Origin: Alcaligenaceae bacterium
Lineage (GTDB): Bacteria > Pseudomonadota > Gammaproteobacteria > Burkholderiales > Burkholderiaceae_B
Assembly (NCBI GenBank): GCA_012511095.1
Contig: JAAZGT010000046.1
Coordinates: 1-7,220, forward strand
DNA length: 7,220 nt
Direction: 5' to 3'
Shown: positions 1 to 5,677 of the stretch, in pieces
Layout: each line of letters starts with the position of its first letter
How positions within the stretch are numbered: position 1 is the stretch's first letter
The notes under the pieces: model-generated
What the model was told of the DNA's origin: nothing
The model's input: the letters and a program-made list of their open reading frames with translations, nothing else
Database searches by the model: none
Position numbers and translations under genes: made by a program

Positions 1-590
1 CCAGAGTTTAAGATATTTTCTAAATCATAGCTGCCAACCACATAGCCCATAATTAATACCGAGGCTAATAACGCAAAGCCACCGGTAGCCGTAATAGTCA
101 ACGACATGCGAGCACCACGACGCGCATCGGCACGGTGATACCAATAAGCAATCAACATAAAGGAAGCCATACTAGTCAGCTCCCAGAAGATCACCATTTG
201 AATTACATTACCCGATAAAACAAGACCTAGCATTGCCCCCATGAAAATCTGAAAAAAGGCATAAAAACGCGGTCTTGGATCAGCAGGATCCATGTAATAT
301 CGGGCGTACAATGAGATTAATGCCCCCATACCCGAGACTAAAAGGGCAAAAATATAAGCAAAACCATCCATACGAAAGGTAAAGCTCAGATCTAAAGAGG
401 GAATCCAATCATATCGCTCCTCGATCACCGTGCCAGTCATTATGAGTGGCGTCTGCATAACCACTAAAACAAAACACGTTAGACCGGTGAGTGCCGATAA
501 CCAAGCCTCGCGATTACGACTATCTTGGGGTAATAAAGCAGCAATAAATGACGATATAAACGGTAATAAAACGATGTAAACTAAATACAT
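1..590 (-). CDS. mrpA: Mrp-type Na+(K+)/H+ antiporter subunit A, N-terminal part (cut by window edge)
   Basis: Translating the minus strand from the ATG at 590 gives 196 codons with no stop before the window edge. MrpA (MnhA/PhaA) is the largest subunit of the multisubunit cation/proton antiporter of the inner membrane. It is related to NuoL of complex I and serves Na+, K+ and pH homeostasis. Visible hallmarks are a hydrophobic N-terminus (residues 2-20), the stretch FRMDGFAYIFALLVSGMG (73-90), LYARYYM (94-100), and FWELTSMASFMLIAYW (135-150), whose Glu137 corresponds to the essential membrane glutamate of the MrpA/NuoL family. RGARMSL and GSYDLENIL further on are also typical of proteobacterial MrpA. 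The start lies 15 bases after the stop of the sigma/anti-sigma gene, so the two are probably one transcript; no good Shine-Dalgarno sequence is visible, which fits translational coupling. Whether MrpB is fused to the C-terminus, as in many proteobacteria, cannot be seen here. Confidence 0.9.
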   Translation of the reverse strand, partial: MYLVYIVLLPFISSFIAALLPQDSRNREAWLSALTGLTCFVLVVMQTPLIMTGTVIEERYDWIPSLDLSFTFRMDGFAYIFALLVSGMGALISLYARYYMDPADPRPRFYAFFQIFMGAMLGLVLSGNVIQMVIFWELTSMASFMLIAYWYHRADARRGARMSLTITATGGFALLASVLIMGYVVGSYDLENILNS

Positions 591-605
591 AAAACTATGG
601 ACTCG

Positions 606-1976
606 TTATTTCGTTTTTAGATCAATGGTTGGACCTTGGAACAGAATACTACCGCTTGGTTTATTTGCAGTGGTTCCACCCTTGGGTTCCAAACTAATAT
701 AAAAGCGTTGATTAGGTTGAATCTCACCGAGCCGTTCTGCCTCAATTTGATTGGCCGTACTGACATTCAATAAACTAAGCGAGCGCATGGTATGACCATT
801 GTCAGTACTAGTCCATAGCTGTAAGTCGAGACCTGATTGGCCAATTTGCTGATAATTAGGCGTAATAACTGCTTTACCATTGTCTCTAATTTTCATGGTC
901 CAACCTGCAGTTGGGTTAGGCGATCGGTCCACTAGTACCGAAACCCAGCGTAAAGAGCTCCCAGAAGAAGGCCATAACAATACCACTAAGGCTAATAAAG
1001 CACTCGCTATACCAACACCTTGCCAAAACTTGATAGAACGCCACAGAAAATGCAAACGTAATGATAAAGGCATTTTCTTACCTTCGTTACGTAAGGTCTG
1101 GGCTTTTTCTTGAAGCGCCAGATCAGCCTCGTTTAACTCACCCTCATAAGAGCTATCGTATTGTTTACGCTCTTGCTCCTTTTTTTGATGATGGATTTCT
1201 TTAAGCTTGTTGTTAATCGATTTCCATAGGCTTGGGTCTAAGGAGCAAGGCTGCAATTGCGCAATAAACTCCGTAAATAACTCTTCCCACAACAAGATAA
1301 TACGGGTGCTATCTACGGTGTTATCAATGATTTCATATACCTGACCAAGCTCACTATCACTCATACCACCTAAGACATATTCACCTAACACCATACCAGC
1401 TTCATGTTTTGGCAAGTGGGGGAGAGAACGTACTAAATGATGTAATCCAATACTGATATCCTCTTTGAGACGAGCCAAAGAAAGCCCCATGCGTGTAGCA
1501 GAAACTGCTTGCACATCTGGGCTTAAATATACAGTTATCAAAGAGCTTTGCTGCTCCTCGGTCAATTGCTCAAAATAATGGTGAAAAGAATCCTCTGTGT
1601 TTAAATCAGGATGAAGCGCTTGTTGAACCTCATGGATACCAATAGGCTTAAATGCTGGTTCTTTAGCAAGCGTTAGAGCGTGGTTTTGGTAATTTTCGTG
1701 ATAATACTGTCGGATATGATAGCGTAAGACGCTATAGAGCCAACCTTTGGCAGAACCAATTTCTGGCTCGTAGGCATCGGCATTTTCCCAGATGGCCACA
1801 AAGGTTTTAATTAACACTTGCTGTGCCGACTGCTCATGGATTAAAGACTGTCGAGCTAAAGCCATCATAGACTCAGCCTCGGCATCAAAAAGATGTTGCA
1901 ATGCATTTCTCTGCTTTTTTGCGATCGCAATAAGCAATTTTTCTATTTGTTGGGAGCTGTTTTTGTCTAATTTCAT
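606..1976 (-). CDS. ECF sigma factor fused to an RskA-like membrane anti-sigma factor
   Basis: The 456-residue protein is too long for either partner alone and has recognisable parts in order. Residues about 27-96 resemble sigma region 2 (FVAIWENADAYEP, then GSAKGWLYSVLRYHIRQYY). About 135-187 resemble sigma region 4 (LTEEQQSSL, then RMGLSLARLK). About 195-258 match the cytoplasmic anti-sigma part of RskA proteins (LGEYVLGGMSDSEL, then DPSLW). A charged Lys/Glu-rich linker follows (258-305), then one membrane segment (about 317-336) and an outer RskA domain with ISLEPKGG, NKPSG and ILFQGP (427-449). Positive residues before the membrane segment predict N-inside, C-outside topology. Family knowledge: RskA proteins hold their sigma factor at the membrane until proteolysis releases it. 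Here both are one chain, so release would require cleavage. Region 4 lacks the usual basic recognition helix, so DNA binding is doubtful. The gene precedes mrpA by 15 bases and is divergent from the dehydrogenase gene. Confidence 0.85.
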   Translation of the reverse strand: MKLDKNSSQQIEKLLIAIAKKQRNALQHLFDAEAESMMALARQSLIHEQSAQQVLIKTFVAIWENADAYEPEIGSAKGWLYSVLRYHIRQYYHENYQNHALTLAKEPAFKPIGIHEVQQALHPDLNTEDSFHHYFEQLTEEQQSSLITVYLSPDVQAVSATRMGLSLARLKEDISIGLHHLVRSLPHLPKHEAGMVLGEYVLGGMSDSELGQVYEIIDNTVDSTRIILLWEELFTEFIAQLQPCSLDPSLWKSINNKLKEIHHQKKEQERKQYDSSYEGELNEADLALQEKAQTLRNEGKKMPLSLRLHFLWRSIKFWQGVGIASALLALVVLLWPSSGSSLRWVSVLVDRSPNPTAGWTMKIRDNGKAVITPNYQQIGQSGLDLQLWTSTDNGHTMRSLSLLNVSTANQIEAERLGEIQPNQRFYISLEPKGGTTANKPSGSILFQGPTIDLKTK

Positions 1977-2012
1977 GGATTACGCTTAAATACCGAATTT
2001 TTAGAGGTAAAC

Positions 2013-2041
2013 TTAAATGAATTTTATCTAAAAAATATTAT
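2013..2041 (+). promoter_or_regulatory. Possible promoter of the short-chain dehydrogenase gene
   Basis: TATTAT at 2036-2041 could be a -10 box, with TTAAAT at 2013-2018 as a weak -35 box across a 17-base spacer. This would start transcription about a dozen bases before the ATG at 2060. It overlaps the minus-strand TATAAT, so polymerases could compete in this 83-base divergent spacer. Confidence 0.3.
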
Positions 2042-2042
2042 A
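2037..2042 (-). promoter_or_regulatory. Possible -10 box for the sigma/anti-sigma gene
   Basis: A perfect TATAAT reads leftwards at 2042-2037, about 60 bases ahead of the sigma/anti-sigma start. No convincing -35 box lies 16-18 bases upstream; that stretch falls over the start codon of the divergent dehydrogenase gene. The site overlaps the possible plus-strand -10 box, so the call rests on one hexamer in AT-rich DNA. Confidence 0.25.
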
Positions 2043-2059
2043 GTAGAGAGCGAGCGCTT

Positions 2060-2845
2060 ATGCCTGATATAAGGACCTCATTTTTAAACAACTTCAAGCT
2101 TCATGGTAAAAACGCCTTAATTTCTGGCTCTAGTAGTGGTTTAGGTTGGGCTATGGCCATGGCACTTGCTAAAAGTGGCGCCAATGTCATTATTAATGGT
2201 CGCAATGAGGCTACTTTAATAACCTTACAAAAGCAAGCTGCAACCGAGGGCTTATCAATCAACTATATTTGTGCAGACCTAACAGATTTTGCTGCCATTG
2301 ATGATGCAATAAGTGAGATTAAAAGCACTTATGGTAGCTGCGATATTTTAATTAATAATATCGGTGCTCGTAATAGAAAGTCACTTAGTGATTTTACTCA
2401 AGACGAAATACTTTCTATGGTGCATCAAAACCTAACAGCCGCTATTTATTTATCACAACAAATCACACCTTTGATGATTGAAAAAGGCTGGGGTCGTATT
2501 ATTACAATTCCATCTATTGCTGGGCCCTTAGCTAGGGCGGGAGACTCTGTTTACCCAATGACAAAAATGGGTCTTGAGGGCATGGTTCGTAGCCTTGCTG
2601 TTCAATATGCAGCACAAGGCATAACTAGTAACGGCATTGCACCCGGTTTTTTTGCCACTGAAAGAAATGTTTCGATGATGCGTACCGAAGAGGAAAAGGC
2701 TAAGCATGTGGTACGAGTGCCTATGAAGCGTTGGGGTGAGCCCAGCGAATTGGCTGGTGCAGCAGTTTTTTTTGCTTCTGAAGCTGCCTCTTATATAAAT
2801 GGTCAGATTTTAACCATTGATGGCGGTTTTACTGCTAGCTTTTAA
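2060..2845 (+). CDS. Short-chain dehydrogenase/reductase (classical SDR, gluconate 5-dehydrogenase-like)
   Basis: This 261-residue cytoplasmic oxidoreductase has the classical SDR Rossmann fold. Seen in order: the cofactor glycine motif SGSSSGLG (22-29), NGR with Arg48 after the second strand (an arginine here often favours NADP), ADL with Asp73, NNIG (99-102; the usual form is NNAG), catalytic Asn124, Ser152, and the YxxxK pair Tyr165/Lys169. APGFFATE (194-201) and DGGF near the end complete the fold. All four catalytic residues are present and the length is normal, so it should be active. The pattern around NGR and RWGEP resembles gluconate 5-dehydrogenases and sugar or hydroxy-acid SDRs, but the substrate cannot be fixed from sequence. 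GAGAG at 2046-2050 lies 9 bases before the ATG and can act as ribosome binding site. The gene stands alone and converges on the tctC operon. Confidence 0.9.
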   Translation: MPDIRTSFLNNFKLHGKNALISGSSSGLGWAMAMALAKSGANVIINGRNEATLITLQKQAATEGLSINYICADLTDFAAIDDAISEIKSTYGSCDILINNIGARNRKSLSDFTQDEILSMVHQNLTAAIYLSQQITPLMIEKGWGRIITIPSIAGPLARAGDSVYPMTKMGLEGMVRSLAVQYAAQGITSNGIAPGFFATERNVSMMRTEEEKAKHVVRVPMKRWGEPSELAGAAVFFASEAASYINGQILTIDGGFTASF

Positions 2846-2850
2846 ATAAA

Positions 2851-2883
2851 AATCCCCTAACTACATTTAGGTAATTAGGGGTG
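2851..2883 (-). terminator. Rho-independent terminator of the tctC operon, possibly bidirectional
   Basis: CCCCTAA at 2854-2860 pairs with TTAGGGG at 2875-2881. After one mismatch, TAC (2862-2864) can pair with GTA (2871-2873), leaving a small loop. Reading leftwards, the stem is followed by ATTTTTATTT, a good U-tract, so it should end the minus-strand operon whose last stop is at 2894. In the rightward direction it lies just after the dehydrogenase stop, but the following run is poor in T, so termination there may be weaker. Confidence 0.85.
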
Positions 2884-2893
2884 TTAAATGTCA

Positions 2894-3868
2894 TTAAGGC
2901 TCTAGATTAAGGCTTTTAATCAGGGGTTCCCACTTGGTTTTTTCTTCATGCATATAAGCCTTAAACTCTTCAGGAGTTGATGGGGTTGGCTCCATATATT
3001 GTGCTCTTAAGGTTTCAACAACATTAGGCTGTTTTAATGCTTCAAAAAGTGCCTCTTGTAATTGCTTTTTAATGTTCTGTGGGACCTTATTAGAAATTAC
3101 AAAACCTGACCAAGCTGCACCCTCGATATCAGCTACACCAGATTCTTTAATAGTCGGCACATCAGCCAATGCTTCAATACGTGTAGCACCAGTTTGTGCC
3201 AACAATTTTAAACGACCCTCAGTAGCTAAAGGTACTAATGCAATTGGTGCTAAAGCCGTAAATTGCGTATCACCTGCAACTAATGAATTTAAAGCTTGTG
3301 GTGATGAGTTATAAGGAATCGCCATTGCCTCTCCACCAATCGCTTGTAGGAAAAGCTCTTGAGTTAGATGCGAACCAGAACCCGTGCCTGGGATAGCGAA
3401 ATTCATGGAATCAGGATTGTTTTTAATTTGTTCAGCCAATTCCTCTAAAGATTGAATGCCGCTTTCAGTTGTCACTGCAATCACATTAGGTTGAGTTACG
3501 GCCAATGTAAGAGGGTAAAGATCTTTATCTGGGTCATAACCTAGATTTTTATATAAGTACTGGTTATAAACCAATGGACCATTAATACTAATGCCAAAGG
3601 TATAGCCATCGGATTTAGCGCGAGCGATGGCAGCTGTACCAATATTACCACCAGCACCTGATCGATTTTCAATCACAATACTTTGCTTTAATGTCTTAGA
3701 AGCCTCGGCGGCCACAACGCGCGCAATTTGATCGGGGGTAGAGCCTGGTCCAAAGGGTACAATTAAGCGAATTTCTTTATTTGGCCACTCATCAGAGGCC
3801 TGTACAGACTGTAGGGCCGTGGCTGATAAGCTTAAAGCTGCAAATGCAGCAACAAATAATTTTTTCAT
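2894..3868 (-). CDS. tctC: Tripartite tricarboxylate transporter substrate-binding protein (Bug/TctC family)
   Basis: The 324-residue protein is a periplasmic solute receptor of the TctC/Bug family, which captures carboxylates or similar small acids for a TctAB membrane transporter or acts in sensing. A Sec signal peptide spans residues 1-24, with likely cleavage after SVQA. The mature part opens with the family signature WPNKEIRLIVPFGPGSTPDQIAR, followed by IVIENRSGAGGNIG, SDGYTFGIS and IPGTGSGSHLTQ, and ends in the usual EEFKAYMHEEKTKWEPLIK. The length is normal. GGA about 8 bases before the ATG at 3868 supports the start. It is the last gene of a three-gene minus-strand operon, 22 bases after the small secreted protein, and ends at a strong terminator. 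No tctA or tctB is in the window. The ligand cannot be predicted; Asp46 in STPDQ lies at the position often used to contact the bound acid. Confidence 0.92.
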   Translation of the reverse strand: MKKLFVAAFAALSLSATALQSVQASDEWPNKEIRLIVPFGPGSTPDQIARVVAAEASKTLKQSIVIENRSGAGGNIGTAAIARAKSDGYTFGISINGPLVYNQYLYKNLGYDPDKDLYPLTLAVTQPNVIAVTTESGIQSLEELAEQIKNNPDSMNFAIPGTGSGSHLTQELFLQAIGGEAMAIPYNSSPQALNSLVAGDTQFTALAPIALVPLATEGRLKLLAQTGATRIEALADVPTIKESGVADIEGAAWSGFVISNKVPQNIKKQLQEALFEALKQPNVVETLRAQYMEPTPSTPEEFKAYMHEEKTKWEPLIKSLNLEP

Positions 3869-3890
3869 TTATAAATCCAATAGCAAAAAA

Positions 3891-4274
3891 TTATTCAACA
3901 ATAAAAGGTATTTGTGAATCTATACCAAACATGATGTGATTATATTGTTCTTGAATGGCTGAGGTTTCAGCAGCAGGATAGGGGCTGTATGGTGTATCAA
4001 GAACCCATTGTTTATAATTCTCATAAGGGATTTCCTGTGTCAGTCGCTGAAAACGGGCATTACATATGTCCATTGCATCTGCTTCAGCAGGATGCTCTTG
4101 GTAAAATCCTACATATTCGAGCGTCATACACCTAATAATGGCCTTCTGCCTATCTAGTTCACTATAGCTTTGGGTCGTTTCTTCACTCTGGGCTATGGCT
4201 GTTGGACTTAAAATAGCCGAAATTAAAGCAGAAATAGCAACAAATCGAGAGAAATTAAGGGGTTTATGCTTCAT
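3891..4274 (-). CDS. Small secreted two-cysteine protein of unknown function
   Basis: I do not recognise this family. From the ATG at 4274 the protein has 127 residues: a Sec signal peptide (1-28, cleavage after TAIA), then a mature part of about 99 residues with only two cysteines, Cys49 and Cys71, which could form a disulfide in the periplasm. Cys71 begins a stretch (CNARFQRLTQEIPYENYKQW) that aligns without gaps to the neighbouring lipoprotein, so the two look like diverged paralogues. The ATG at 4274 is preferred because AGGTG lies 6 bases before it; a GTG at 4283 in the same frame would add three residues and would itself overlap that ribosome binding site. The gene overlaps the lipoprotein gene by 11 bases and precedes tctC by 22, so it belongs to one operon. 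A role linked to the receptor is only inference. Confidence 0.75.
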   Translation of the reverse strand: MKHKPLNFSRFVAISALISAILSPTAIAQSEETTQSYSELDRQKAIIRCMTLEYVGFYQEHPAEADAMDICNARFQRLTQEIPYENYKQWVLDTPYSPYPAAETSAIQEQYNHIMFGIDSQIPFIVE

Positions 4275-4668
4275 CTTTATCACCTAAGCCCAACATGATT
4301 TTAGAAATCATTTCAAATACGCGCTGATCATTATCTGAAAGATTGTTATACACGTCTTTTAACACGTATTTTTGCCTAAATGCGCGCTCAAAACTCTTGT
4401 AAAGATTCGTTTGATAGCGTTCAAAATCCTCATAATTAACTTTTTTCATAAAGTTAACTAAGCGGAACTCACAAAGCTCTAAGTTTTTTGAAATATCCTC
4501 TTTTTTATGTTTAGGATCTAAAACCGGAGTTTGATCAGACATAATTCCTTCCATACACAAGGAAAGAAGTTCGTTTTTCGTTGATTGTGGATACTCTTTT
4601 TGAATACACGCCGACAAAAGTAGGGGGGCAATCAATAAAGCTATGATTTTAAAGGGTTTTAGTTGCAT
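4264..4668 (-). CDS. Small lipoprotein with a two-cysteine domain, unknown function
   Basis: I do not recognise the family. Starting at the ATG at 4668 the protein has 134 residues. It begins with a lipoprotein signal: Lys-rich n-region, hydrophobic core, and lipobox LSAC with Cys21 as the lipidated residue. Residue 22 is Ile, not Asp, so outer-membrane sorting is expected. The mature part is rich in Lys, Glu and Asp and holds Cys38 and Cys66. The region after Cys66 (CEFRLVNFMKKVNYEDFERY) aligns without gaps to the next gene's product. An upstream in-frame ATG at 4701 would add 11 residues and make an unusually long signal. Neither start has a clear Shine-Dalgarno sequence; the later one fits signal length and the possible -10 box at 4712-4707 better. 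It is the first gene of the operon leading to tctC and is divergent from the M23 peptidase gene. Confidence 0.75.
   Translation of the reverse strand: MQLKPFKIIALLIAPLLLSACIQKEYPQSTKNELLSLCMEGIMSDQTPVLDPKHKKEDISKNLELCEFRLVNFMKKVNYEDFERYQTNLYKSFERAFRQKYVLKDVYNNLSDNDQRVFEMISKIMLGLGDKDEA
4281..4285 (-). promoter_or_regulatory. Ribosome binding site fixing the start of the small secreted protein
   Basis: AGGTG reads leftwards at 4285-4281, 6 bases before the ATG at 4274. It lies inside the last codons of the lipoprotein gene. It favours ATG 4274 over the in-frame GTG at 4283, which is part of this site, and indicates coupled translation of the two overlapping genes. Confidence 0.55.
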
Positions 4669-4684
4669 AACTTTGTAAATAAAC

Positions 4685-4714
4685 TTGTCTATAGAAGGCA
4701 TAGTTTAATATAAT
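4685..4714 (+). promoter_or_regulatory. Sigma-70-type promoter of the M23 peptidase gene
   Basis: A perfect -10 box TATAAT lies at 4709-4714, with TTGTCT at 4685-4690 as a -35 box (four of six consensus bases) across an 18-base spacer. Transcription would start near 4721, giving a leader of about 29 bases before the ATG at 4750. The -35 box lies inside the 5' end of the divergent lipoprotein unit. Confidence 0.5.
4707..4712 (-). promoter_or_regulatory. Possible -10 box for the lipoprotein-tctC operon
   Basis: TATATT reads leftwards at 4712-4707. Transcription would begin near 4700, at or after the alternative ATG 4701, which would favour the start at 4668. No good -35 box is visible. It overlaps the plus-strand TATAAT of the peptidase promoter. 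Confidence 0.25.
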
Positions 4715-4749
4715 TAAGGGTGTTGTGTGCATAATAAATCTGCATTTCT

Positions 4750-5436
4750 ATGTTTATACCTAAATCCTTTCTAAAATCCCTGATTGTCTTTTCAATGGCT
4801 TTAGCTAGTAGTCTTAGTTTTGCTCAGACTAAAGACGTGGATTCCGATCTCGGACCATTACCACAGCTCGATAACGATGTTGCTTTTAAAGGCTCATGTC
4901 GTAGCAGTGTGTGCGGTGATCAATATAGAGATGATATTAACTTTGCTAATATTCATAAAAAACCAGTAGCAGGGGGTCGCATCTCTTCGCATTATGGTTG
5001 GCGCATTCACCCCATTGCCCAAACCCAGCGCATGCACACTGGTATTGATTATGCCGTGCCTATCGGTACTGCAGTTAAAGCAGCCCAACATGGCAAAGTC
5101 GTATTTGCAGGTTATCAAGGTGGTTATGGCAATTTATTGGTAATTAAGCATAATTCAACTTATCGTACAGTTTATGCGCATTTGGATAAATTTAAAGCCA
5201 AAGTTGGTGATTGGGTTAATCAAGGTGATGTCGTAGCTTATAGCGGCAACACGGGTTTATCTACTGGGCCACATTTGCACTATGAAATTCGCAAAAACGG
5301 TTTATCACTTAATCCATTAACTGGTAAAAGTAGCAGCGAGCATCTCTTAGTACTTAATGATACGAGTAGCCCTCAAATTAAAAACGCACGTGTTAGTCGT
5401 CAATCTAATGGTCGCGTACGTACCATCTTAAAATAA
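4750..5436 (+). CDS. Secreted M23 (LytM-type) zinc endopeptidase
   Basis: The 228-residue protein should cut peptide cross-links of peptidoglycan in the periplasm. A Sec signal peptide covers residues 1-25 (SLSFA then QT). A short low-complexity linker with Cys50 and Cys55 leads to the M23 domain at about 73-192. The zinc ligands are present as His96 and Asp100 (HTGID) and His177 of the HLH motif (175-177), and His144 of YAHL is the catalytic histidine. GGRISSHYGWRIHP, GNLLVIKH, GDVVAYSGNTG and GPHLHYEIR are typical family stretches. All metal and catalytic residues are intact, unlike the EnvC/NlpD activators, so it should be an active hydrolase. There is no LysM domain, coiled coil or membrane anchor after the signal. 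The start has no obvious Shine-Dalgarno sequence but gives a well-formed signal peptide. It has its own promoter and is followed by a 241-base spacer. Confidence 0.9.
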   Translation: MFIPKSFLKSLIVFSMALASSLSFAQTKDVDSDLGPLPQLDNDVAFKGSCRSSVCGDQYRDDINFANIHKKPVAGGRISSHYGWRIHPIAQTQRMHTGIDYAVPIGTAVKAAQHGKVVFAGYQGGYGNLLVIKHNSTYRTVYAHLDKFKAKVGDWVNQGDVVAYSGNTGLSTGPHLHYEIRKNGLSLNPLTGKSSSEHLLVLNDTSSPQIKNARVSRQSNGRVRTILK

Positions 5437-5458
5437 AGCATTTATTTAAACGTCTTTA

Positions 5459-5505
5459 GAGCGATAGGAGTGGCTTATTATGCTGCAGATTCCAAACTAT
5501 CGCTC
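5459..5505. repeat. Inverted repeat: 9-bp perfect stem with a 29-base loop
   Basis: GAGCGATAG at 5459-5467 is matched by CTATCGCTC at 5497-5505, and after one mismatch TTT (5455-5457) can pair with AAA (5507-5509). It lies just downstream of the M23 peptidase stop. Neither strand has a U-tract after the stem, so it is not a canonical intrinsic terminator. It could protect the 3' end of the peptidase mRNA or be a binding site. The loop holds AGGAG (5466-5470), 9 bases before an ATG at 5480 that opens a 13-codon frame ending at 5521. Confidence 0.6.
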
Positions 5506-5567
5506 AAAATCGATCGAGTAGATATTGATATCAGTAGGTTTATATTCTTTATAAATATCGTACTTTA

Positions 5568-5583
5568 CATAATATACATTATG
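5568..5583. repeat. Palindrome upstream of the yfcG-like gene, possible operator
   Basis: CATAAT at 5568-5573 and ATTATG at 5578-5583 form a perfect inverted repeat around the 4-base centre ATAC. Flanking TTAC and GTAA extend the symmetry imperfectly. It sits about 46 bases upstream of the extended -10 box at 5626-5634, a plausible place for an activator site. AT-rich DNA produces such repeats by chance fairly often. Confidence 0.3.
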
Positions 5584-5625
5584 CGTAATAGTTATTTATA
5601 CTTATCGTAAATCGAATATCTTATT

Positions 5626-5634
5626 TGCTACAAT
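5626..5634 (+). promoter_or_regulatory. Extended -10 promoter of the yfcG-like gene
   Basis: TGCTACAAT matches the extended -10 form TGn-TATAAT with one mismatch. The best upstream hexamer, TCGTAA at 5605-5610 across an 18-base spacer, is a weak -35 box, which extended -10 promoters tolerate. Transcription would start near 5641, about 37 bases before the ATG. The gene's ribosome binding site, AGGAG at 5668-5672, follows at good spacing (5 bases before the ATG). Confidence 0.45.
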
Positions 5635-5677
5635 AGAACCATTATTAATAACCCCTAAATGATGTTCAGGAGTTTTT

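Noticed and set aside
880..1113. Plus-strand open frame of 77 codons inside the sigma/anti-sigma gene
   Set aside because: It lies antisense to a well-supported gene, has no recognisable motif and looks like a coding shadow. The same holds for the frames at 1792-1989, 3072-3314 and 4894-5118.
4702..4749. ModE-type or other known operator in the divergent spacer
   Set aside because: No inverted repeat of useful length was found; only overlapping promoter-like hexamers are visible.
5459..5505. Inverted repeat as an intrinsic terminator for the M23 peptidase gene
   Set aside because: The stem is convincing but is followed by AAAATCG on the plus strand and has no T-run on the minus strand either.
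5524..5533. TTGATATCAG as an FNR/ANR-type anaerobic box
   Set aside because: The four-base spacer between TTGAT and ATCAA is absent and the right half is wrong.
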